Of a DNA stretch of 64,000 bases, positions 16,321 through 24,444 are shown piece after piece. The stretch's first letter is position 1. Each line of letters opens with the position of its first letter. Below the pieces are notes generated by a model, which did not search any database, was not told the origin of the DNA, and worked only from the letters and a program-made list of their open reading frames with translations. The stretch covers positions 11,017 through 75,016 of the forward strand of contig NZ_JBHYGL010000018.1 in NCBI RefSeq assembly GCF_051859025.1, read 5' to 3'. A program made the position numbers and the translations under genes. This DNA is from Falsiroseomonas sp051859025. Its GTDB lineage: Bacteria; Pseudomonadota; Alphaproteobacteria; Acetobacterales; Acetobacteraceae.

Positions 16321-17313
16321 ATGCACCGCCACAGGCTCGGCCGCCGCGAGGCCCTCGGCTTGGCTACAACCCTGGCCCTGCCGGGCCTGGTGCGCGCGCA
16401 GGGGGCGGCAGCCTTCCCGGACCGTAACCCCCGCTACATCGTGCCCTTCCCGCCCGGCGGCCTCACCGACATCATGGCCCGCTTCCTGGGGCAGAAGCTG
16501 TCGGAGGCCTGGGGCAAGGCCGTCCTGATCGACAACCGCGCCGGCGGCAACGCGCTGATCGGCGCCGACATCGCCGCCAAGGCGCCGCCCGATGGCCACA
16601 CGCTGCTCGCCATCACCCTGACCCACGCCGTCAACGCCACCATGTTCCCCAACGCGCCCTACGACTTCCGGCGCGACTTTCACGTCATCTCCCTGCTCGG
16701 CTCGCTGCCCCTCGTCGTGGTGGTGAATGCCGAGAAATCGCCGGCCCGCGACCTGGCCGGCCTGGTCGCCCAGATGCGCACCACGCCGATGAGCGGGGGT
16801 TCTTCCGGCAACGGCTCTCCCCCGCATCTCGGCCTGGAATTGCTGCGCCGCGTGACGAATGCCGGGGACCGGCTGACGCACGTGCCCTATCGCGGCGGCG
16901 CGCCCTCCGTCACCGACCTCGCCGGCGGCACGCTGGATGTCATGGTCTCCAATCTGCCCGAGTGCCTCGCGCAGATCCGGGGCGGGCGTCTCCGCGCGCT
17001 CGCCATCACCAGCGCGGAGCGCCACAAGCTGGTGCCGGAGGTGCCGACGGTGCGCGAACTCGGCATGCCGAACCTCGAGATCACGAATTGGACCGCGGTG
17101 CTGACCCAGGCCGCCGTGCCCGCCCCCCTCAAGACCCGGCTGGAGCATGACATCCTGGCCGCGATGCGCGACCCCGACATGGTCCGGCGGGCGGAGGAAG
17201 CGGGCTTCCAGGTGCTGGGCTGGGACAGCAACCGGTCCACCCGTTTCGTGGCGCAGGAGACGGATCGCTGGGCCAGTCTTGTGACGGAGGCGCAGATCAG
17301 GCCCGATGCCTGA
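16321..17313 (+). CDS. Bug-family (tripartite tricarboxylate transporter) substrate-binding protein
   Basis: Periplasmic binding protein of 330 residues. It has a twin-Arg-like N-terminus GRREALGLATTLALPG with cleavage near residue 25, then YIVPFPPGGLTDIMARFLG, VLIDNRAGGNALIGAD, HVPYRGGAPSVTDL and the Bug ending. Such proteins bind small carboxylates and usually deliver them to TctAB permeases, but no tctA or tctB is in the window. AGGGGAGG lies 5 bases before the ATG. The Ldh2-type dehydrogenase follows 20 bp later, so the bound ligand may be a hydroxy acid oxidised by it. First of three Bug paralogues here. Confidence 0.93.
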   Translation: MHRHRLGRREALGLATTLALPGLVRAQGAAAFPDRNPRYIVPFPPGGLTDIMARFLGQKLSEAWGKAVLIDNRAGGNALIGADIAAKAPPDGHTLLAITLTHAVNATMFPNAPYDFRRDFHVISLLGSLPLVVVVNAEKSPARDLAGLVAQMRTTPMSGGSSGNGSPPHLGLELLRRVTNAGDRLTHVPYRGGAPSVTDLAGGTLDVMVSNLPECLAQIRGGRLRALAITSAERHKLVPEVPTVRELGMPNLEITNWTAVLTQAAVPAPLKTRLEHDILAAMRDPDMVRRAEEAGFQVLGWDSNRSTRFVAQETDRWASLVTEAQIRPDA

Positions 17314-17333
17314 AACCGCGTGAAGATCCGCCC

Positions 17334-18362
17334 ATGCCCCGCCTGAGCCTCGACGATGCCCGCACCCTGGCGGAGGCCGCGCTGACCCGCGCCGGCGCCA
17401 ACCCCGCCATGGCCCGCGCCACCGCCGCCGCGCTGGTGGCCGGTGAGGCCGAGGGCCAGGCCGGCCATGGCCTGTCCCGCGTGCCGCAATACGCCGCCTT
17501 CCTGGCCAATGGCCGGGCGGATGGCGCGGCGGTGCCCGCGGTGGTGGCGGAACGCGGCGGCGCCGTGCTGATCGATGCGCGCCACGGCCTGGCCTATCCC
17601 GCCGTCGCGCTGGCGGTGGAACAGGCGGCTTCGCGGGCGAAGACCCATGGCATCGCCTTCGCCGGCATCACCAACAGCCACCATGCCGGCGCCATGGGCC
17701 TGCCCGTGGCCGCGCTGGCCCGGCAGGGGCTGGTGGCGCTGGCCTTCACCAATTCCCCGGCCGCCATGCCCGTGCCCGGCGGCCGCCGCCCGCTGATGGG
17801 CACCAACCCCGTCGCCGCCGCCTTCCCCCGGCGGGACGCCGCGCCGCTGGTCATCGACATGGCACTGTCGGAAGTGGCGCGCGGCAAGATCATGGTCGCG
17901 GCCAAGGCCGGAAAACCCATCCCCCTCGGCTGGGCGCTGGATTCGGATGGCAACCCGACCACCGACGCCCAGGCCGCGCTCGGCGGCGCCATGCTCGCCA
18001 TGGGCGGCACCAAGGGCGCGCTGCTGGCGCTGGTCGTCGAACTCCTCTGCTGCGCCCTGACCGGCAGCGCCTTCGGGTTCGAGGCCGATGGCTTCTTCCA
18101 GGATGAGGGCAACCGCCCCCGCCTCGGCCAGTCCCTGATCGCCATCGACCCCGGCGCGTTGGCAGGGGAGGGCGCCTTCCTCGACCGCGTCGAATTCCTG
18201 CTGGCCGCCATGCAGGCGGACCCCGGCGTCCGCCTGCCCGGCAGCCGCCGCAACGCCCTGGCCGCCCGCGCGGGGGATGAGGGGCTGGAGGTTCCGGCCC
18301 CGCTGCTGGCCACGCTGCAAGGCCTTGCGGGCCAGACGACGGATGCGGCATCCGTCGCCTGA
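17334..18362 (+). CDS. Ldh2-family malate/lactate/ureidoglycolate dehydrogenase
   Basis: NAD(P)-dependent hydroxy-acid dehydrogenase of the Ldh2 family (not the Rossmann LDH/MDH type), 342 residues. Seen: EGQAGHGLSRVPQY with the conserved His, GHGLAYPA-like IDARHGLAYPAVALAV, ITNSHHAGAMG, RRPLMGTNPVAAAFPR and the ALSEVARGKI line. The region KGALLALVVELLCCALTGS matches the family's C-terminal helix. Ldh2 enzymes act on malate, sulfolactate, ureidoglycolate or 2,3-diketogulonate, and substrate is not readable. (S)-sulfolactate or L-malate use would suit the SuyAB-like pair upstream, but that is inference. Starts 20 bp after the Bug gene and ends 17 bp before the oxygenase gene. Confidence 0.9.
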   Translation: MPRLSLDDARTLAEAALTRAGANPAMARATAAALVAGEAEGQAGHGLSRVPQYAAFLANGRADGAAVPAVVAERGGAVLIDARHGLAYPAVALAVEQAASRAKTHGIAFAGITNSHHAGAMGLPVAALARQGLVALAFTNSPAAMPVPGGRRPLMGTNPVAAAFPRRDAAPLVIDMALSEVARGKIMVAAKAGKPIPLGWALDSDGNPTTDAQAALGGAMLAMGGTKGALLALVVELLCCALTGSAFGFEADGFFQDEGNRPRLGQSLIAIDPGALAGEGAFLDRVEFLLAAMQADPGVRLPGSRRNALAARAGDEGLEVPAPLLATLQGLAGQTTDAASVA

Positions 18363-18379
18363 CGAAACGAGGACGCGCC

Positions 18380-19546
18380 ATGCCGATCCCCGCCTACACG
18401 CCCCCCGCCTATACACCGGGCGAGCCCATCCCCGCCTTCCACAGCCGGTCCAGCACCAACCCCCGCTACGCCTTCGACACCACGGCGGGCCGCTGGCTGA
18501 TGGTGCTGATCCCGGGATCGATGGGCCAGCCCGGCTTGGCCGACCGCCTGGCCGCCATGGTCGCCCCCCATGTCGCCATGCTCGACGCCATCCGCGCCTA
18601 CATGCTGGTGATCGGCACGGATCCGGAGGATGAGCGCCTCGGCCGGCTGAAGGACGGCACCGGCCGCCGCGTGCTGTGGGATGATGACGGCGCCGCCCGC
18701 CGCGCCTTCCGCGCGCAGGAGCCGGACGGCACGCTGCGCCCAGGCTGGGTGCTGCTGGACCCCATGCTCCGCGTCTTCGCCATCTGGCCGCTGGACAAGG
18801 GGGCGGAGGCGATGGCGACGCTGGCCGCCCTGCCGGACCCCGCCGACCATGCCGGCGTGCCCCTGCATGCCCCCGTCCTGATCGTGCCCCGCCTGTTCGA
18901 ACCCGCCTTCTGCCGCCGCCTGATCGACCTCTATGAGACCCAGGGCGGGGGGGAGAGCGGCTTCATGCGGGATCAGGGCGGCAAGACCATCGGCGTGATG
19001 GACCCCGGCCACAAGCGCCGCAAGGACGCGATCATCGAGGATGAGGCCCTGAAAGCCGCCATCCGCGCGCGGCTCACCGCCCGCCTGGTGCCGGAGATCC
19101 AGCGCGCCTTCCAGTACAGGGTCACGCGCCTCGAACGCTATATCGTCGCCTGCTACGACAGCGCCGATCAGGGCTTCTTCCGCGCCCACCGCGACAACAC
19201 CACCAAGGCCACCGCCCATCGCCGCTTCGCCGTCACCATCAACCTGAACACCGGGGATTATGAGGGTGGCGAACTCTGCTTCCCCGAATTCGGCCCCCGC
19301 ACCTATGTCGCCCCGGCGGGCGGGGCTGTGGTGTTTTCCTGCTCCCTGCTGCATGAGGCCCGGCCGGTGACGGCCGGGCGGCGATACGCCTTCCTGCCTT
19401 TCCTGTATGATGACGAGGCCGCGGCGATCCGCGAGGAGGGTGCAAGATTCCTGGTGACCAACGACGCGGCCCCCCCGGGTCTCCCCCCGCCGGAGGCGGG
19501 CGAGGCCCATCTGGCGGCGGCCGAGGCTCCTTCTCCGGTGGCGTGA
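18380..19546 (+). CDS. Thioredoxin-fold/2OG-Fe(II) oxygenase fusion protein
   Basis: A 388-residue protein in two parts. Residues about 15-160 read like a peroxiredoxin/AhpC-type thioredoxin fold (AGRWLMVLIPGS, then LDPMLRVFAIWPL), but no Cys stands at the peroxidatic position, so peroxidase activity is unlikely. Residues about 170-370 are a prolyl-4-hydroxylase-like oxygenase domain: FFRAHRDNTT (His about 270, Asp about 272), then FSCSLLHEARPV (His about 325) and GRRYAFLPF with the 2OG-binding Arg. The iron triad and Arg are thus complete. It probably hydroxylates a protein or small molecule; the substrate is unknown. Its stop overlaps the GTG of the TrmH-type gene. Confidence 0.85.
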   Translation: MPIPAYTPPAYTPGEPIPAFHSRSSTNPRYAFDTTAGRWLMVLIPGSMGQPGLADRLAAMVAPHVAMLDAIRAYMLVIGTDPEDERLGRLKDGTGRRVLWDDDGAARRAFRAQEPDGTLRPGWVLLDPMLRVFAIWPLDKGAEAMATLAALPDPADHAGVPLHAPVLIVPRLFEPAFCRRLIDLYETQGGGESGFMRDQGGKTIGVMDPGHKRRKDAIIEDEALKAAIRARLTARLVPEIQRAFQYRVTRLERYIVACYDSADQGFFRAHRDNTTKATAHRRFAVTINLNTGDYEGGELCFPEFGPRTYVAPAGGAVVFSCSLLHEARPVTAGRRYAFLPFLYDDEAAAIREEGARFLVTNDAAPPGLPPPEAGEAHLAAAEAPSPVA

Positions 19547-20454
19547 AGGGCAATTTCGAGCGTGATGAGCGCGGCCCGGCCGGCTGGGCGGAGCGCCGCC
19601 TGCCGCCGGAGGGCAGCCATGCCAGCGGCCGCGGCTACGGCCCCGCCGGCCCGGCCGGCGGGCTGACGCCCCGCCCCCGCCCCAACCCCGGCGGCCCGCC
19701 GGAGGGTGGCTGGCGCGACAGCGACCTCGACCGCCTCTGCGGCCCCGCCGCCGTCACCGCCGCCTTCGCCGTGCGCCCCGATGCCGTGCTGCGGCTGTTC
19801 TATACGGAGACGCGGAAGCGGGAGGCCGGGCCGGTCTGCGCCATCATGGCGAAGAACCGCCGCCCCTACCGCGAAGTGACGCCGGAGGAGATGATCCGCG
19901 TCGCCGGCACGGAGCATCATGGCGGCATCTGCGCCATCGCCGTGCCGAGGGAGGTGCCCGAACTCGGCGTCGGACCCTTCCCCAAGGGGCTGCTGGCGGC
20001 GCCCGTGCTGCCGCTGCTGGACGGCATCGGCAACCCCCACAACCTCGGCGCCATCGCCCGTTCCGCCGCCTTCTTCGGCTGCGCCGGCCTGCTGCTGTCG
20101 GGCGATCCGCGCCAGGCGGGCCTGTCGGATGCTGCCTTCCGCACGGCGGAGGGGGGGCTGGAGTATCTCCAGCTGATGAAGCTGGCGAACCCCGCCATCG
20201 CGCTGCGGGCGCTGGCGCCCAAATTCACGACGGTGGCCGCGGTGGCTGCCGGCGGCGTGGCCCCATCCGAACTTCCCCGCAACAAGCCGTTCGTGCTGGT
20301 GCTGGGCAATGAGGAACGAGGCCTGCCGGGCCTGACCATCGCCGCCTGCACCCACCGCGTGACCCTGCCGGGCAGCGGGCATGTGCAGAGCCTGAACGTC
20401 TCGGTCGCGGCGGCGGTGCTGATCCATGCGATGGGGATGAGGGGGAGCAGTTAG
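19543..20454 (+). CDS. TrmH/SpoU-family RNA 2'-O-methyltransferase
   Basis: SAM-dependent RNA ribose methyltransferase of the SPOUT class, 303 residues. The N-terminal third is Gly/Pro/Arg-rich and disordered-looking, then an L30e-like substrate-binding domain, then the knot domain: LLDGIGNPHNLGAIARSAAFFG, LVLGNEERGLP and SLNVSVAAAVLIHA, which carry the three SpoU motifs. Target rRNA or tRNA position cannot be told. GTG at 19543 lies across the stop of the oxygenase gene (GTGA), so translation is coupled. It converges with the lipoprotein gene, with 2 bp between them. Confidence 0.9.
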   Translation: MKGNFERDERGPAGWAERRLPPEGSHASGRGYGPAGPAGGLTPRPRPNPGGPPEGGWRDSDLDRLCGPAAVTAAFAVRPDAVLRLFYTETRKREAGPVCAIMAKNRRPYREVTPEEMIRVAGTEHHGGICAIAVPREVPELGVGPFPKGLLAAPVLPLLDGIGNPHNLGAIARSAAFFGCAGLLLSGDPRQAGLSDAAFRTAEGGLEYLQLMKLANPAIALRALAPKFTTVAAVAAGGVAPSELPRNKPFVLVLGNEERGLPGLTIAACTHRVTLPGSGHVQSLNVSVAAAVLIHAMGMRGSS

Positions 20455-20456
20455 CG

Positions 20457-21755
20457 TCAGCGCGCCTGCGTTGCTGGAGGAGCCACCAAGGGCATTGGGC
20501 GCACCCCCGGCGCCGGTGCACGTTGTGCGGCGGTGCGCCGCGCTTCGGCGTCAATCCGGTCTATCTGATGGGCATTTTCGTTTGTCGTGATGAGGTAGCG
20601 CCAACAGTTGCGTACCGCGTCCGCCCGCGCATCGTCACGGGGCTGAGTGTTGCGCTGATTTGATGATGCGCTCGCCTGGTCAGCGCGGATGTCGCTGATT
20701 TCACCGGCGATCACGTCGTGGCAAAGCTCGATCGTTGTCTGCTGGCCGCGGACCGCGGTTTCAACGATGGCGCGCACCGCGTCCGAGACGGCAACAGCCG
20801 CTTCCGCGCGCCCCGGCCTGTCCGGTACGGCCCCCGAGGGAACGGCGCCGCCGGAAGCGTTCGCAGACCCGGATTCGGCATTGGCAAGGGCCTCCTGCGC
20901 CCGCTGCTGCGCCACGCGCGCGGCATCGCGGATCGCCGTCGCCTGCTGCAGCCGCGCATCCATCCGCGCCTTTTCCTGCGCCGTCGTGTCGCGCGTCCGT
21001 TCCAGTGCGGCCTTGTTGGTTGAGCCGGCCTGCTCTGCCTGGGCGACGGCGGCGGCGGCCTGGTCAGCCGCCGCGGCGGCCCCGGCCTGATCCTCGGCCG
21101 CCTTCGTGACGGCCTCCTCGGCCCGCTGCGTCGCCACCCTCGCCGCGTCCAGATTGCGCTGCGCGGCGATCACTGCCCGGTCTGTCGTGGCACTGGCCGC
21201 CGTCGTCAGCGCGACATTCTGCACCTGCACGGCGCCGGTCAGTTGCTCGATCGCCAGCAGCGCGACCATTGTGTTCTGGAAGCGGCGCAACTGCCGGTGG
21301 ACCTCGAAGCCGCTGATGGCGCGGTTCGCATACGCCTCGCAGATGCGATAGAGCAACTCCGCCTGCGCCTGGGTCAATTGCGTACGCAAGGCGATGCTTG
21401 CAGCGGACTCGGCCAAGGCCGCCGCGATGGTCCCCGTTGCGCGCGGCAATTCCAGCCCGCCGCTGAGGCTGCCACTCTGCGCGGAGAAGGTGTCCGGGCT
21501 CTTTTCCGCGCAGATCGTCGCATAGGCCTCGCGGACCGGTTGGTTGTTCCGGTCCAGATGAAGATTGCCATCCGGCCGGGTCACGAATTCCCGACGGAGG
21601 ATGGTATTGATCGCACGCTGTTCCGTATCGATCAGTGTCGTCCTGGCCACTGTGCCGTCACGCCCGGCCATGTCTTCGGCGCGGTAGATCGAGTTGAGAT
21701 TCGCGCAGCCTGACAGGAATGTCAGGGCAAGCGGAAGGATGGTCGCGCCACGCAT
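20457..21755 (-). CDS. Hypothetical coiled-coil lipoprotein
   Basis: No family recognised. The first 16 residues are a lipoprotein signal, with LTFLSGC as lipobox, so it is probably membrane-anchored in the periplasm. Residues about 60-170 form a globular part with Cys (TICAEKSPD, YRICEAYANRA). Residues about 190-290 are a long Ala/Gln/Glu-rich coiled coil. The C-terminus holds another pair of Cys (ELCHDVIAG, RNCWRYL) and a Pro-rich tail. Base composition is a little lower in GC than the neighbours, and the upstream region is locally AT-rich, which could mean later acquisition. The 164-bp divergent gap contains ATTAATTTTTCAATAAAG, a likely promoter zone. Confidence 0.75.
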   Translation of the reverse strand: MRGATILPLALTFLSGCANLNSIYRAEDMAGRDGTVARTTLIDTEQRAINTILRREFVTRPDGNLHLDRNNQPVREAYATICAEKSPDTFSAQSGSLSGGLELPRATGTIAAALAESAASIALRTQLTQAQAELLYRICEAYANRAISGFEVHRQLRRFQNTMVALLAIEQLTGAVQVQNVALTTAASATTDRAVIAAQRNLDAARVATQRAEEAVTKAAEDQAGAAAAADQAAAAVAQAEQAGSTNKAALERTRDTTAQEKARMDARLQQATAIRDAARVAQQRAQEALANAESGSANASGGAVPSGAVPDRPGRAEAAVAVSDAVRAIVETAVRGQQTTIELCHDVIAGEISDIRADQASASSNQRNTQPRDDARADAVRNCWRYLITTNENAHQIDRIDAEARRTAAQRAPAPGVRPMPLVAPPATQAR

Positions 21756-21919
21756 CGATCTTGCTCCGCAATCACCGAAGCCTACCGATTAATTTTTCAA
21801 TAAAGCAATGAAAATCCTCGGCGGCGGCGATGAGCTCCCCGTCGCGCCGCGTGACTTGCCCAGCCCGGCCGGATCGGCGCACCCTTTCCCCAATCACGCA
21901 GGGCAGGGGCACCACCATA

Positions 21920-22909
21920 ATGAACAGGCGAACCATCCTTGGGGCCGCCGGCGCACTCCTCGCCGCCCCCGCCTTGGCGCAACCCGTGGCGGGCGGCCGC
22001 ACCGTCCGCCTCATCGTGCCCTTCCCGCCGGGCGGCGCGGTGGACATCCTCGCCCGCCTCCTCGCCGAACGGCTCGCCCCGGCGCTCGGCCAGGCGGTGG
22101 TGGTGGACAACCGCGGCGGCGCGGGCGGGCTGCTCGGCGCCGATGCGGTGGCGAAGGGGGACCGGGACGGCACCGTGCTCGGCGTCATCAGCGTCACCAC
22201 CCTCTGCGCCGTGCAGTACATGACGGCGCGCATGCCCTTCGACCCGGCGCGGGACCTCGCCCCCGTCAGCCAGATCACGGATGGCGCGCTGCTGTGTGTC
22301 GTCAACGCCGACACCGCCCGCCGCCATGGCTGGACCGACTTCCGCAAGCTGGTGGAATGGAGCCGCGCGCACCCCGAGCAGGTGAAGATGGGCTCCTCCG
22401 GCCCCGGCACGAACAGCCACCTGAACATCGAGGCGATCAACAACTTCGCCGGCGCCAAGATCCTGCACGTGCCCTATCGCGGCGGCGGCCCGGCCATCAA
22501 TGACCTGCTGTCGGGCACCATCGACATGATGTTCGACGTCATGCCCGCCCTGATGCCGCATGTCGAAAGCGGCAAGTTCCTGGCCTTCGCCGTCAGCAGC
22601 AAGGCGCGGCTCGGCATCCTGCCGGATGTGCCGGGGATGGGCGATTTCGCCGATCTCGGCCTGGCGGAGCACAACCTGGTCAACTGGAACGCCATCATGA
22701 CGGCGGGCGGCACCCCCGCCCCGGTGGTGGCGCGGCTGCACCAGGCCATCCAGGCGGTCGCCGCCGATGCCGCCTTCCGGGACCGGCTGCGCCCGCTGGG
22801 CTACGGCACCGTCACCAGCCCGACGCCGGCGGCGCTGACCGAATTGGTGGAGCGCGAACGCCCGCAATGGCGCCGCCTGGTGGAGATCAGCGGCGCCCGT
22901 CTGGACTGA
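21920..22909 (+). CDS. Bug-family substrate-binding protein (second copy)
   Basis: Periplasmic binding protein of 329 residues with the start MNRRTILGAAGALLAAPALAQ as signal peptide (Arg pair, Ala-rich core, AQ cleavage). Core motifs: LIVPFPPGGAVDILARLLA, VVVDNRGGAGGLLGAD, GTNSHLNIEAIN, HVPYRGGGPAINDLL and a C-terminal LVERERPQW helix. ATG 21920 is chosen since the signal begins there; a 30-codon longer reading is unlike the family. No transporter subunits are next to it. The first SOS-type element begins 27 bp after its stop. Ligand unknown. Confidence 0.92.
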   Translation: MNRRTILGAAGALLAAPALAQPVAGGRTVRLIVPFPPGGAVDILARLLAERLAPALGQAVVVDNRGGAGGLLGADAVAKGDRDGTVLGVISVTTLCAVQYMTARMPFDPARDLAPVSQITDGALLCVVNADTARRHGWTDFRKLVEWSRAHPEQVKMGSSGPGTNSHLNIEAINNFAGAKILHVPYRGGGPAINDLLSGTIDMMFDVMPALMPHVESGKFLAFAVSSKARLGILPDVPGMGDFADLGLAEHNLVNWNAIMTAGGTPAPVVARLHQAIQAVAADAAFRDRLRPLGYGTVTSPTPAALTELVERERPQWRRLVEISGARLD

Positions 22910-22935
22910 TACGGGACGCTGGCAATCCGGCTTGC

Positions 22936-22950
22936 GTTCCTGTTATGTTC
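22936..22950 (+). promoter_or_regulatory. Putative LexA (SOS) box, GTTC-N7-GTTC
   Basis: GTTCCTGTTATGTTC is an exact match to the alphaproteobacterial SOS consensus GTTC-N7-GTTC. It stands 26 bp after the second Bug gene and 201 bp before the amine oxidase start. No DNA-repair gene follows, so its target is the element itself or a distant start. A sister box at 61082-61096 matches at 12 of 15 positions. Confidence 0.65.
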
Positions 22951-23045
22951 ATATCGTCACCGCCCGAGAACCGCCCGGCCACCCGGAAAGCACCGCGAAA
23001 ACGGTGCTAAAGGTGCTAAAAAGGCTAAATCGGGTTAGAAACTCA
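22936..23045 (+). repeat. SOS-linked intergenic element, copy 1
   Basis: The LexA box is followed at 22990-23007 by a hairpin (GCACCG-CGAAAA-CGGTGC). The hairpin runs into GAAAACGGTGCTAAA (22997-23011) and then GGTGCTAAAAAGGCTAAAT, so CTAAA recurs three times at 8-9 bp steps. Copy 2 (60956-61096, other strand) has the same order: box, spacer, identical 15-mer, CTAAA steps. Spacer length differs (46 versus 69 nt). The ATG within the box opens only a 21-codon frame here, and that frame is not the one shared with copy 2, so a conserved peptide is unlikely. The 106 bp after it, up to the amine oxidase, show nothing recognisable. Confidence 0.65.
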
Positions 23046-23151
23046 ACTGTCACGCACCGCTGGCCCGTTCCCGCCGATACGGGGGCCATGACGATCACGC
23101 CTGCGTCGCGGGGCGCTTGCCGGGCGGCCCCGGCCCCCACATGGACGGTGA

Positions 23152-24444
23152 ATGCCCGATAGCCTCCCCGACCTCCTCGTCATCGGTGCCGGTGCCGCCG
23201 GCATCGCCGCCGCCCGCACCGCGATGGAGGCCGGCCGCGGCGTGCTGGTGCTGGAAGCCCGCGGCCGCCCCGGCGGGCGGGCACTGACGGATACCGCCAG
23301 GCTCGGCCTGCCCTATGACCTCGGCGCCACCTGGCTGCACCAGGCCGTGACCAACCCGCTGGTGCCGCTGGCCGAAGGCCTCGGCGTCACGCTGCATGAT
23401 TCGGACGCGCTGCGGCGCGAACGCAGCCAGATCGGCGCCCGGCCCGTGACGCCGGCGGAGGATGCCGCCTACAGCGCCGCCTGGGCGGAGGCCGAGGCGC
23501 GGATCGCCGCCGCTGCCCCCGATGGCGCCCCCGATGGCGCCGCCAATGGCGCCCCGGATTGCAGCCTGGCCGAGGGCATGGGCGCCACCGGGCCCTGGGC
23601 GCCGACGATCGAGGGCTGGCAGGGCGACATCATCTCCGCCGCCCCGGCATCCCGCGTCAGCCTGCGGGATTTCCACGCCAACGCCCTGGATGGCGGCAAC
23701 CGCCTGCCGGAAGGCGGCTTCGGCGCGCTGGTCGCCCGCCTGGCGGAAGGCCTGCCCATCCTGTTCGACGCCCCCGTCACGCGCCTGGCCTGGGGGGGGA
23801 GGGAGGCCGTGGCGGAAGGCCCCTTCGGCACCATCCGCGCCCGCGCCGTGGTCGTCACCATCCCGACCAGCCTGCTGGCCGGCGGTGCCATCCGCTTCGA
23901 CCCGCCCTTGCCGGCGGAGACAATGCAGGCCGCGCATGACCTGCCGCTCGGCCAGGTGGTGAAACTCGGCTTCCGGGTGGAGGGGGAGGAACGCTTCGGC
24001 CTGCCGCCCTTCAGCTCCGTGGACCGCCAAATCGCGCCGGGGGAGCCGCTGGTGGCGATGAGCCTCTTTCCCTTCGGCCGCCCCGTCATCTCCTGCCATG
24101 TCGGCGGCGATGCGGCGCAGGTGCTGGAGGCCGAGGGCGATGCGGCGGTGGAGGCCTTCATGCGGGGGGAGATCGCCGCCCGCTTCGGCGCCGATGCCTG
24201 CAAGGTGCTGCGGGAGCGTCCCATCGTCTCGGAATGGGGACGGGACCGGTGGTCTCGCGGCGTGTACAGCTATGCGCGAATTGGCCGCGCCGACGCGCGC
24301 GCCACCCTGGCCAGGCCCCTCGCGGGCGGCCGGCTCTGCCTGGCGGGCGAGGCCACGGATGTGGGTATGGCCGGCACCGTCGGCGGCGCCTGGCGGTCCG
24401 GGGTGGGGGCGATGCGAAGCGCGATGGCGGCATTGGCGGGGTGA
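23152..24444 (+). CDS. FAD-dependent amine oxidase (flavin monoamine oxidase family)
   Basis: Flavoprotein of 430 residues. N-terminal dinucleotide motif DLLVIGAGAAGIAAART with Glu at LVLEARGRPGGRAL, then YDLGATWLH, a substrate domain in the middle, and the closing FAD motif GRLCLAGEATDVGMAGTVGG. This is the monoamine/polyamine oxidase fold; the amine is unknown. Residues about 122-138 come from a run of 12-bp GATGGCGCC-type repeats in the gene (about 23518-23560), likely a variable surface loop. A stop codon lies directly upstream of ATG 23152, so the start is fixed. Its last base is shared with the ATG of the MlaE-type gene, so it may belong to that operon by position. Confidence 0.88.
   Translation: MPDSLPDLLVIGAGAAGIAAARTAMEAGRGVLVLEARGRPGGRALTDTARLGLPYDLGATWLHQAVTNPLVPLAEGLGVTLHDSDALRRERSQIGARPVTPAEDAAYSAAWAEAEARIAAAAPDGAPDGAANGAPDCSLAEGMGATGPWAPTIEGWQGDIISAAPASRVSLRDFHANALDGGNRLPEGGFGALVARLAEGLPILFDAPVTRLAWGGREAVAEGPFGTIRARAVVVTIPTSLLAGGAIRFDPPLPAETMQAAHDLPLGQVVKLGFRVEGEERFGLPPFSSVDRQIAPGEPLVAMSLFPFGRPVISCHVGGDAAQVLEAEGDAAVEAFMRGEIAARFGADACKVLRERPIVSEWGRDRWSRGVYSYARIGRADARATLARPLAGGRLCLAGEATDVGMAGTVGGAWRSGVGAMRSAMAALAG

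Noticed and set aside
23518..23560. Tandem GATGGCGCC-type repeats in the amine oxidase gene as a regulatory or phase-variable site.
   Set aside because: The units are 12 bp, so changes stay in frame, and they code for an Asp/Gly/Ala loop. It is noted in the gene entry only.
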